Source: Bacteriovoracales bacterium (GTDB lineage: Bacteria; Bdellovibrionota; Bacteriovoracia; Bacteriovoracales; Bacteriovoracaceae). From it: a DNA stretch of 5,594 nucleotides. Location: assembly GCA_007117175.1 (NCBI GenBank), contig SKGZ01000093.1:1-5594 (forward strand). Direction: 5' to 3'. The notes beneath the pieces are model-generated. The model was given only the letters and a program-made list of their open reading frames with translations. It was not told the DNA's origin and searched no databases. The position numbers and the translations under genes are program-made. This document shows positions 1-5,186 of this stretch, piece by piece (position 1 is the first letter of the stretch; the number at the start of each line of letters is the position of its first letter).

Positions 1-347
1 AAAACAATATTAACCTTAAAGAAAATCCTGAAGACTTTCGATCCCATCTCATTAGCAAATTAGGGGCATATTACCTTGATCACAAGGAAGAAAAAATCCA
101 TTATACTAACGTTTTCAAAGAACTAGTGACACTACTAAAAGAATCATTTAGGGAAGAACAAAAAACAATTCTCAAAAATATTTCAAGTCACTTCTATCTG
201 TTTCTGGAAGACACTCAAGTCAAAAAAGACCAAGAAAATATCATTTCCCAAATTCAACAAGTCATCGCCAACTTAAAAGAGCAATATAATTACTCTGAGA
301 AGGGGGCAATCAAGTCTTTAAAATACTTGATTGATAAACGCTATTAG
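1..347 (+). CDS. prkA: C-terminal part of PrkA-type serine protein kinase (5' end outside window)
   Basis: An open frame runs in from the left edge (first whole codon at 3) to TAG at 345-347, giving the last 114 residues. The pattern fits the C-terminal domain of PrkA (B. subtilis PrkA, E. coli YeaG). It starts with an N-P-E-D-F-R segment followed by L-I-S-K-L-G-A-Y, resembling F-R-E-E-I-L-I-R-I-S-A-Y in B. subtilis PrkA as I remember it. It ends with a charged helix, N-L-K-E-Q-Y-N-Y and S-L-K-Y-L, matching that protein's R-L-I-D-E-Y-G-Y and L-L-K-Y-V. PrkA proteins are cytoplasmic, with an N-terminal AAA+ domain and a kinase-like C-terminal domain, and act in stress or developmental responses; those catalytic parts lie outside the window. 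A GTG at 126 could be called as a start, but the frame is open well upstream and the homology begins earlier, so this is a truncated view of a longer gene. It overlaps the next gene by 17 nt. Confidence 0.68.
   Translation, partial: NNINLKENPEDFRSHLISKLGAYYLDHKEEKIHYTNVFKELVTLLKESFREEQKTILKNISSHFYLFLEDTQVKKDQENIISQIQQVIANLKEQYNYSEKGAIKSLKYLIDKRY
307..333 (+). promoter_or_regulatory. Perfect 9-bp hairpin covering the TTG start of the RluA-family gene
   Basis: CAATCAAGT (307-315) and ACTTGATTG (325-333) are exact reverse complements separated by a 9-nt AT-rich loop. The right arm contains the TTG at 331-333, the only standard start codon available early in the next gene. The left arm directly follows a purine-rich G-A-G-A-A-G-G-G-G-G stretch at 297-306. 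Folding would hide the start until ribosomes finishing prkA open the stem, which fits translational coupling. That role is inferred. The sequence is also prkA coding sequence, so chance is possible. Confidence 0.35.
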
Positions 348-1368
348 GAAAAAAAGCTTTTTTTCACAAGATCAAGTCATATTCATTCTCACTGCCGAAG
401 AACACGAGCACCAGTTGCGCTTAGATCAGTTTTTAGCATTTCATTTTAAAACTACATCTCGGCAAAAAATTAAAGAGAAAATTAAAAAATCAGAAGTGAT
501 CATTAAAGGTCGCACGCCTCCTCACAGACCAAGTACTAAAGTGCATTTTCAAGATGAAGTCACTGTCACTACTCACAACCTGGAACAAGATGAAACACAA
601 TTGGAAGTCATTCACGAAGATCAAGACATTCTCATTGTTAATAAACCACCACAGATGATTGTTCATCCCACGGGGAAACACCTCTTTAACTGCGTCACCA
701 GCATCCTTGAAAAACAAAGAGGCCATCCCATCCACTCTATTCATCGAATTGATCAGGAGACTTCTGGCCTTCTCATTTTGGGAAAAAATCCTCAAGGCTC
801 CACCCACTATTCTCTCATTTTTGAAAATCGCAATATTAAGAAATGTTATTTTTTCATTGCTCATAAATACAAAAAACTTAACTTCCCACTCAAAGCGGAT
901 CAAAATCTCGCTGCCGATCAGGAACTGCGCAAAAGACTTTTTGTCCGAGCCTATCCTAACGGTAAAACCGGTAAAACTGCCCTTACTGAATTTCACTGCC
1001 TAATGGAGAATGAAAAATTCCTCGCAGGACTGGCTTTTCCCCATACCGGCCGGCAACATCAAATTCGCGCCCACGCTTATCACCATGGTTTTCCACTGGT
1101 GGGAGATAAGATTTACCGCCATGACCAAAGCCTTTTTGATCGCTATAAATCTAACCAACTGACCAATCAGGATCATCAAGAGCTCATCCTTAATCGCCAT
1201 GCCCTTCACGCCTATGCTCTTTACTCCAATGATTTTAAGACTCATTCCAAGTACTTCTTAGCCCCTCTCACTGAGGACCTACAATCATTTGTTGAAAAAG
1301 AATTTCAAATGATTAATCTTAACGAAAAAATTAAAGAAATTATTTTGCACCAGTGGAGTATTTCTTGA
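331..1368 (+). CDS. RluA-family pseudouridine synthase with S4 RNA-binding domain
   Basis: The 345-residue product isomerises uridine to pseudouridine in RNA, probably rRNA, in the cytoplasm. An S4 domain lies at about residues 28-75 (L-R-L-D-Q-F-L, then S-R-Q-K-I-K and the V-I-I-K-G turn). The catalytic domain follows. It has I-V-N-K-P-P at 102-107, the catalytic motif H-R-I-D-Q-E-T-S-G at 138-146 with the nucleophile D141, and the late motif T-G-R-Q-H-Q-I-R at 239-246 followed by V-G-D-K-I-Y at 257-262. Order and length match RluC/RluD-type enzymes, but the target uridine cannot be read from sequence. The start is uncertain. TTG at 331 is the first codon after an in-frame TGA, and it would add about 15 residues before the usual RluD-like N-terminus, where no ATG, GTG or TTG occurs. 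The next TTG (415) would cut into the S4 domain. The gene overlaps prkA by 17 nt and the convergent HAD gene by 29 nt. Confidence 0.93.
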   Translation: MINAIRKKSFFSQDQVIFILTAEEHEHQLRLDQFLAFHFKTTSRQKIKEKIKKSEVIIKGRTPPHRPSTKVHFQDEVTVTTHNLEQDETQLEVIHEDQDILIVNKPPQMIVHPTGKHLFNCVTSILEKQRGHPIHSIHRIDQETSGLLILGKNPQGSTHYSLIFENRNIKKCYFFIAHKYKKLNFPLKADQNLAADQELRKRLFVRAYPNGKTGKTALTEFHCLMENEKFLAGLAFPHTGRQHQIRAHAYHHGFPLVGDKIYRHDQSLFDRYKSNQLTNQDHQELILNRHALHAYALYSNDFKTHSKYFLAPLTEDLQSFVEKEFQMINLNEKIKEIILHQWSIS

Positions 1369-2071
1369 GAAATTCGATCACTCCACCAATCTCTTCATTT
1401 TCTTGACCGGACAAAACATATTTGGGTCGAAACTTTAACTGCCCCAAAACAGACTGAATATTACTAACGCCTACTGAATTTTCAAAAAACTCAAAGGCAG
1501 TCTCATCATTGGCAGAATCACCAAAGTACAGACTATTCTTTCTTAATTTCTCAACGTCTAGATTCAAGTACTGCTCAATTAATTTTCTTAAACCTAGTGC
1601 CTTGCTCACTTGGCCAACCCAAAAGTTTAAATGAATATTGGACTGACTCATATGCGCTCCACACTGGGAAAGAAAAGCCTTAATCTCTTCTAGCTTTTCT
1701 TCACTCAATGCTTGCAATTCAATGGCCCGATCACTCAAACGCCCTAGTGAATCATCGCTAAAAATCTCTTCACCAAATTGAGCAATTACTTTTTCAGTGA
1801 TCAGTTCCAGACGCTCTAAATCATTTTTTTCCAGTAATAAATCAAAACCGATTCGTCCTTGATGACGGCATACTAAAACTCCACCGCCTTCCATTATGGC
1901 ATAATCAATGGGAAAGTGAGTCAGTAAAAATTGCCCCCACGCCAGTGATCGCCCAGAAACGACCACTAATTGTAATTTCTGGGCCCGTAATAAATTTAAA
2001 AATTCAAAGAAGCGTTGATCGATTTTTCCCTGACTGGTCAAGGTGCCATCAAAATCAGAGAACAGATACAT
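1340..2071 (-). CDS. HAD-superfamily (IIB/Cof-like) phosphatase
   Basis: The 243-residue cytoplasmic protein carries all four HAD motifs. Motif I is D-F-D-G-T-L at 6-11, with nucleophile D6 and acid/base D8. Motif II is V-V-S-G-R-S at 37-42. The motif III lysine is K157, in S-K-A-L-G-L. Motif IV is G-D-S-A-N-D at 184-189, binding Mg2+. The cap lies between motifs II and III, at about 65-150, and the G-D-S-x-N-D form is typical of subclass IIB, which includes Cof-type sugar phosphatases, sucrose phosphatase and mannosyl-3-phosphoglycerate phosphatase. The substrate is probably a phosphosugar or similar small metabolite, but I cannot choose one. Its ATG directly abuts the TAG of the upstream barrel-protein gene (TAGATG), with a G-G-G-A-G ribosome-binding stretch inside that gene's last codons. 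The two therefore look co-transcribed and translationally coupled. The 3' end overlaps the convergent RluA-family gene by 29 nt. Confidence 0.88.
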   Translation of the reverse strand: MYLFSDFDGTLTSQGKIDQRFFEFLNLLRAQKLQLVVVSGRSLAWGQFLLTHFPIDYAIMEGGGVLVCRHQGRIGFDLLLEKNDLERLELITEKVIAQFGEEIFSDDSLGRLSDRAIELQALSEEKLEEIKAFLSQCGAHMSQSNIHLNFWVGQVSKALGLRKLIEQYLNLDVEKLRKNSLYFGDSANDETAFEFFENSVGVSNIQSVLGQLKFRPKYVLSGQENEEIGGVIEFLKKYSTGAK

Positions 2072-2674
2072 CTAAAGAGTGACTCCCACCCCTAACGCAA
2101 CACCAGTAAAGCTATTCACAAGATTGATATTGGTCTCAAAGTTGGCGTTGATCGTTCTTTGACGAGTCGTCGAAATAGGTGCGGTTGCCCCAAAGCTAAA
2201 GGAAGTTGCCATCTCGCTGTATTCTGAACTCTCACGGTTAAACTGTATTGGAAGAGCAACAAATGGAAAGAACTCAAGTTCATTAAATGCAAACCCTTTG
2301 GATAAAATAGGTGCTACCCCTACAGCATTTTGAGTGATATCATTAAAAAATTGATTTCTTTCAATATAGCCCTTAATAGAAACTCTTGGTTGATTGCCAA
2401 AATCTGGGAATAATTCATAGGTTGTTGCAGCAAACATTCTGCTATTGCGGTCTCCATCAGTAAAGCCTGCACCTAATTCAAAGTTAAAGTCTTCTAATGG
2501 ATTAGTTAAATAACTCACTTCTAATCCCATACCTGCTCCACGATTAAAATTGGAGGCAAATTCTGATTTGAGAACATGCTGGTTGAGTTCAAAGGGGTGG
2601 GTGGAATAGCCCACAATGGAACCGTACGAAAGTGAACACAAAAAAGGAAGAACTAACATTAAAAACTTGCTCAT
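2072..2674 (-). CDS. Small exported protein, probable outer-membrane beta-barrel
   Basis: I do not recognise a named family for this 200-residue product. It begins with a short signal peptide: Lys at 3, a hydrophobic core through about residue 16, and likely cleavage near S16-Y17-G18-S19. The L-P-F-L-C segment is not a good lipobox, so a lipoprotein is unlikely. The mature part has few lysines and many glycines and aromatics. Alternating polar and hydrophobic stretches (G-L-E-V-S-Y, F-N-F-E-L-G-A-G-F, S-F-S-F-G-A, G-V-A-L-G-V-G-V-T-L) look like 8-10 transmembrane beta strands. The chain ends on such a strand, though with Leu where a terminal Phe is commonest. This suggests a small porin-like or OmpA/OmpX-type barrel. 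The ATG start is firm, with AAGGAG placed 6 nt upstream and a strong promoter behind it. It is the first gene of a two-gene unit with the HAD phosphatase. Whether the two share a function is unknown. Confidence 0.75.
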   Translation of the reverse strand: MSKFLMLVLPFLCSLSYGSIVGYSTHPFELNQHVLKSEFASNFNRGAGMGLEVSYLTNPLEDFNFELGAGFTDGDRNSRMFAATTYELFPDFGNQPRVSIKGYIERNQFFNDITQNAVGVAPILSKGFAFNELEFFPFVALPIQFNRESSEYSEMATSFSFGATAPISTTRQRTINANFETNINLVNSFTGVALGVGVTL

Positions 2675-2680
2675 TCATTT

Positions 2681-2686
2681 CTCCTT
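2681..2686 (-). promoter_or_regulatory. Ribosome-binding site of the exported-protein gene
   Basis: AAGGAG on the minus strand ends 6 nt before the ATG at 2674-2672. This near-consensus Shine-Dalgarno fixes the start of the signal-peptide-bearing protein. An overlapping out-of-frame ATG at 2678-2676 sits too close to the site to be preferred. Confidence 0.8.
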
Positions 2687-2707
2687 GAAATAATGACTTT
2701 TTATTGA

Positions 2708-2736
2708 ATTTTACTGTAAAGCATTCAAGGCGTCAA
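2708..2736 (-). promoter_or_regulatory. Sigma70-type promoter for the barrel/HAD operon
   Basis: Read on the minus strand, TTGACG (2736-2731) is followed after exactly 17 nt by TAAAAT (2713-2708). Each box differs from consensus at one position. A run of eight T on this strand (2742-2735) overlaps the -35 and could act like an UP element. Transcription would begin near 2701, leaving a leader of about 26 nt that contains the AAGGAG site. Confidence 0.72.
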
Positions 2737-2747
2737 AAAAAACTTAG

Positions 2748-2776
2748 TTGACTTAACGGGCTGAAATTAATAAATT
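2748..2776 (+). promoter_or_regulatory. Sigma70-type promoter for tRNA-His
   Basis: TTGACT (2748-2753), a 17-nt spacer, then TAAATT (2771-2776) on the plus strand. Predicted initiation near 2783 would leave about 16 nt to be trimmed by RNase P before the tRNA at 2799. A C-C-G-G stretch at 2780-2783 after the -10 box resembles the GC-rich discriminators of stringently controlled stable-RNA promoters; that role is inferred. Confidence 0.6.
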
Positions 2777-2798
2777 TTACCGGATATCTTTCTTTTAT

Positions 2799-2875
2799 GG
2801 TGGCCGTAGTTCAGTTGGTAGAGCGCCAGATTGTGATTCTGGTTGTCGTGGGTTCGAGTCCCATCGGCCACCCCA
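2799..2875 (+). tRNA. tRNA-His (GTG anticodon), probable element attachment site
   Basis: The cloverleaf is complete. The 7-bp acceptor stem pairs GTGGCCG (2800-2806) with CGGCCAC (2865-2871). The extra G-1 typical of tRNA-His is at 2799, opposite discriminator C73 at 2872, and CCA is encoded at 2873-2875. The anticodon stem is CCAGA/TCTGG around loop TTGTGAT, placing anticodon GTG at 2833-2835. The T arm is GTGGG, TTCGAGT, CCCAT (2848-2864). The sequence is close to E. coli tRNA-His. No stem is disrupted, so it should still function even though the recombinase gene reads antisense through its 3' half and ends at 2811. Confidence 0.97.
2811..2875. other. Probable left junction (att site) of the integrated element within tRNA-His
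   Basis: The recombinase gene ends inside the tRNA 3' part, and genes on the right (recombinase, zinc-finger protein, methyltransferase) are of mobile-element type while those on the left look chromosomal. I therefore place the crossover within or just after the tRNA 3' half. The exact core cannot be read from one junction. I saw no second copy of the tRNA 3' end up to 5594, so the other end lies outside the window. Serine integrases need only a 2-bp identical core, so a long duplication is not required. Confidence 0.6.
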
Positions 2876-4595
2876 TTTCTACCCTATCCCCAATTTTTTT
2901 TCCGCTAACACCACAAACTTGGAAGTCCCTGTAATCATCAGGTATTTCCTCCGTTTTCAGCTCAAAAAACAAATCTCTAGAGCCTACACTACTTTTGTCA
3001 CTCACCCAAACGGCCTTAAAAAGAGAGCGGTATAAGTTTTTCAAGGCTGCGCGTTCTTCTCTACTACCTCTCTCTAGAAGGTTAAGTATGGCGCAAGCCT
3101 TCTGGCTTACTGACTTCATATCCATTGGCCCCGAGTCAAGCTTGGCCTTATTTTGCTCCATTCTGGTTATTACCAATTCTACCTCATCAATTTTTTTATC
3201 TAGAACGCTTAGATCTCTAAAGTAACTCTCTCTAAATGCCTCGGCCTTGCTTTGATCAGGGCTTGCGAGAAAAAAATCAAGCCTTTTGTCTAATCTTGTC
3301 TTCTCTGTTTTGCATTCCACTAACTCTGACTTCAACTTAGTTATTTCGCGGTCCAGAAGATCAGTATTCACCTTATTTTCTGAAATTGCTTTCCTTAAAG
3401 CATTTTGAAGTTTTGGTGAATTTTCGATAATTTCCTTTGTGATCTTACTTGCCTGTGCCTCTACTAAATCAGCCGCAATTCGAATGTTCTGGCTCTTATT
3501 ATAATATTTCTTACCATCACCATGAAAAGTAGACTTATCTTTATCGCATACCAATAATCCCGAAAGAACAAAACAACGAGTATCATTTTTATCATTCTGG
3601 CGACGAACAGATTCTGCAACCTTTTGTACTTGATCCCACAAATCTTGGTCTACAACTCTTCCGTGCGGCAAATTGATAACTTCATATCGATCATAAGGCA
3701 TGAGTTTTTCTTGCTTCTTATGTTTATTCTTTTCGTTGAGAACCCATTTGCCTATATACTTCTTACTTTTCAACAAAGTTCTAAGAGAAGATTTTGTAAA
3801 AGCAGTTCCTCCCTTATTTAAAATGTTTCTTTTATTAATCTCTTTCAAGGTCTCTGTATAAGAACCGAACTTTATAAAGGTTCTCATTATCCATTCAACC
3901 GTTCTGACTTCTTCTTTGTTAACAGTAAATCTCCCAACCACAGGTTTATTATTTTCTAATTTTTGATCTAATCCTAAAATCAGTTTTGTTGCGTTGAGCT
4001 TGCCATGGTATTTTGCTGCAGAATGATTTGTGTCTTTTGTACGTTCTCCAATTAAAAGAGATTCATGAGCTGCCGCCTGTGCCATACTATCCAATTGCTT
4101 CACATCAGTCGGGTTATTCATATTGTAAGTACGACCTCGAACAATAATTTCACATTGAGACTCTTTACAAATCTCAAAAAAATCAAGCCAAAACTTTTGA
4201 TCTCTCATTAGTCTCGACAGTTCTCTTACCATGATAAATTCATATTTTCGTTTCTTTAGCTCCCAGCACATTCTTTGCAAAGCTGGTCGCTGTGCAGTTG
4301 TTCCTGAAAAGCCTGGCTCAATTGCATAACTAACAATTTTATAATTTATACTTTCCTGATGTGACCGCGTAATGGCCTCTTGTGCAGCAATGTTCACTTG
4401 TTGCACCAAGGAACCTTTGTCTACTAGGACTTGCTTCGAATCAGAAACTCTAATATATGCCACCCCCTCAATCGTTTCCCATTTTTTATTAATGGCCTTC
4501 CAACCTTTAATATATTTGCTTGCCAAGTCACGACATTCTTTTACTGATTGATCAAATACTTTCTTCTTCTCTGCAGCTTTAAATTTTACCTTCAT
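2811..4595 (-). CDS. Large serine recombinase (integrase), C-terminus reading into tRNA-His
   Basis: This 594-residue site-specific recombinase probably inserted the element into tRNA-His. The resolvase-type catalytic domain spans about 43-185. Y-I-R-V-S at 47-51 holds the nucleophile S51, G-F-S-G lies at 95-98, and S-R-L-M-R-D at 127-132 supplies the catalytic arginines R128 and R131. A Recombinase (PF07508-type) DNA-binding domain follows at about 190-330, including L-N-E-K and Y-I-G-K-W. The L-S-G-L-L-V-C zinc-ribbon start is at 344-350, but only C350 remains of the expected cysteines. A charged coiled coil runs at about 412-485. Residues 574-594 are encoded by the antisense of the tRNA and end at TGA 2813-2811, so this tail is probably not functional. 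The N-terminus carries about 43 extra lysine-rich residues. The ATG at 4595 is used because the preceding gene overlaps it by 17 nt, but GTG at residue 45 would give the usual family N-terminus. Ribosome-binding signals are weak at both. Confidence 0.92.
   Translation of the reverse strand: MKVKFKAAEKKKVFDQSVKECRDLASKYIKGWKAINKKWETIEGVAYIRVSDSKQVLVDKGSLVQQVNIAAQEAITRSHQESINYKIVSYAIEPGFSGTTAQRPALQRMCWELKKRKYEFIMVRELSRLMRDQKFWLDFFEICKESQCEIIVRGRTYNMNNPTDVKQLDSMAQAAAHESLLIGERTKDTNHSAAKYHGKLNATKLILGLDQKLENNKPVVGRFTVNKEEVRTVEWIMRTFIKFGSYTETLKEINKRNILNKGGTAFTKSSLRTLLKSKKYIGKWVLNEKNKHKKQEKLMPYDRYEVINLPHGRVVDQDLWDQVQKVAESVRRQNDKNDTRCFVLSGLLVCDKDKSTFHGDGKKYYNKSQNIRIAADLVEAQASKITKEIIENSPKLQNALRKAISENKVNTDLLDREITKLKSELVECKTEKTRLDKRLDFFLASPDQSKAEAFRESYFRDLSVLDKKIDEVELVITRMEQNKAKLDSGPMDMKSVSQKACAILNLLERGSREERAALKNLYRSLFKAVWVSDKSSVGSRDLFFELKTEEIPDDYRDFQVCGVSGKKIGDRVEMGWPMGLEPTTTRITIWRSTN
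2894..2901. repeat. A8/T8 homopolymer near the recombinase 3' end
   Basis: Eight T on the plus strand are eight A in the recombinase reading direction, spanning G565-K566-K567-I568. Such runs are prone to polymerase or ribosome slippage. Both alternative frames meet TAG just downstream (2886-2884 and 2881-2879), before the tRNA. On the plus strand the T run follows tRNA-His but has no hairpin of its own. Confidence 0.5.
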
Positions 4596-4944
4596 ATCTC
4601 AAACCTTTATAAACCTCTCTAAAAACCTTGGTGAACTCAAGAACCAAATCATCTGAAACTTCACCTTCTACAATACTTTTAAAAGATTCATGTGTTTTAT
4701 GACCTAACGATTTGAACCTTTTCTTTCGAGCGTAATTTTTAGCTTTTATGAGAGAAACGCATTCTTTACATCTACATTCAAGACCGTCACCCTTACTTTT
4801 ATTTTTATGAAAGCCATCGTTTCGTTTCCATCGTTCACACTTAGTACAAACCTTTCCACGCTTATCATGAGGCATACTATTAACACATTTCTCATCAAAA
4901 TGATCTTCATCGTAAATATTTTCATTTTGGTTTTCTATCTTCAC
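4579..4944 (-). CDS. Small zinc-finger-like protein co-encoded with the recombinase
   Basis: I do not recognise a named family for this 121-residue product. A four-cysteine module is clear: K-V-C-T-K-C at 31-36, then C57-x-C59-x2-C62, spaced as in the small zinc-ribbon/HNH-like domains of phage and mobile-element proteins (C-x2-C, F-H-K-x-K, G-L-x-x-R-C-K-x-C). The catalytic histidines of an HNH nuclease are not evident, so DNA binding rather than cleavage is the better guess. A basic stretch at 67-83 (K-A-K-N-Y-A-R-K-K-R-F-K) follows, and the C-terminus is a plain charged helix. The GTG at 4944 lacks a good ribosome-binding site and lies only about 8 nt from the predicted transcription start. 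The ATG at residue 24 (4875) is an alternative and keeps the zinc module. The frame overlaps the recombinase start by 17 nt, indicating one transcript. A role as recombination directionality factor or regulator is possible but untested. Confidence 0.68.
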   Translation of the reverse strand: MKIENQNENIYDEDHFDEKCVNSMPHDKRGKVCTKCERWKRNDGFHKNKSKGDGLECRCKECVSLIKAKNYARKKRFKSLGHKTHESFKSIVEGEVSDDLVLEFTKVFREVYKGLRYEGKI

Positions 4945-4958
4945 TCTAAAGAATACAA

Positions 4959-4967
4959 ATCATAGCA
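4959..4967 (-). promoter_or_regulatory. Extended -10 promoter element for the zinc-finger/recombinase operon
   Basis: On the minus strand TGC-TATGAT gives an extended -10 (TG-N-TATGAT, one mismatch from TATAAT). No convincing -35 lies 16-18 nt upstream, which is usual for extended -10 promoters or ones needing an activator. Predicted initiation near 4952 falls close to the GTG at 4944. Confidence 0.45.
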
Positions 4968-4990
4968 GACGTAATGAAAACCTCTTATTA

Positions 4991-5008
4991 AAAATCAATA
5001 CTGATTTT
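4991..5008. repeat. Inverted repeat upstream of the recombinase operon
   Basis: AAAATCA (4991-4997) and TGATTTT (5002-5008) form a perfect 7-bp inverted repeat around a 4-nt centre. Its inner edge is 24 bp upstream of the extended -10 element, the right place for an operator. Dimeric regulators often bind such sites, but no regulator is identified. Confidence 0.45.
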
Positions 5009-5035
5009 CAATGAGGAACAATGAGCTCCAATGAT
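5009..5035. repeat. Three CAATGA direct repeats at exact 10-bp period
   Basis: CAATGAG starts at 5009 and 5019 and CAATGAT at 5029, so CAATGA recurs three times on the same face of the helix. The repeats directly adjoin the inverted repeat at 4991-5008, upstream of the zinc-finger/recombinase operon. Helical phasing suggests cooperative binding by one protein, for example a transcription regulator or an accessory recombination factor. The unit is short and the region AT-rich, so coincidence is not excluded. Confidence 0.5.
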
Positions 5036-5186
5036 TTAGTGTGATCTAACCTTGAATTAAATTAAAATATTCATGTAGTTAGCGTGGTGTTTACTGCTGA
5101 TGATTTAACATTAAGAATAGAAAAGAAAAACTTCACTATAATAAATTGAAAGGCACTAATAGGGCCAACTAGAATAACCTTTTTGG

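Noticed and set aside
490..996. Long minus-strand open frame (168 codons) opposite the pseudouridine synthase gene
   Set aside because: It lies wholly inside a gene with full catalytic motifs and shows no recognisable domain. It is the antisense shadow.
659..1245. Open frames in other frames or strands within the RluA-family gene (659-1003 plus, 1000-1245 minus)
   Set aside because: No family features or start signals, and fully covered by a well-supported gene.
2894..2901. T8 run as a rho-independent terminator for tRNA-His
   Set aside because: No stem-loop lies between the tRNA 3' end and the T run, so intrinsic termination is not supported beyond the bare T tract.
2995..3821. Plus-strand open frames 2995-3225 and 3624-3821 inside the recombinase gene
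   Set aside because: Antisense shadows of a confident coding region, with no motifs.
5137..5142. Perfect TATAAT on the plus strand
   Set aside because: No -35 box at suitable distance and only antisense to the methylase lies downstream. Chance in AT-rich DNA.
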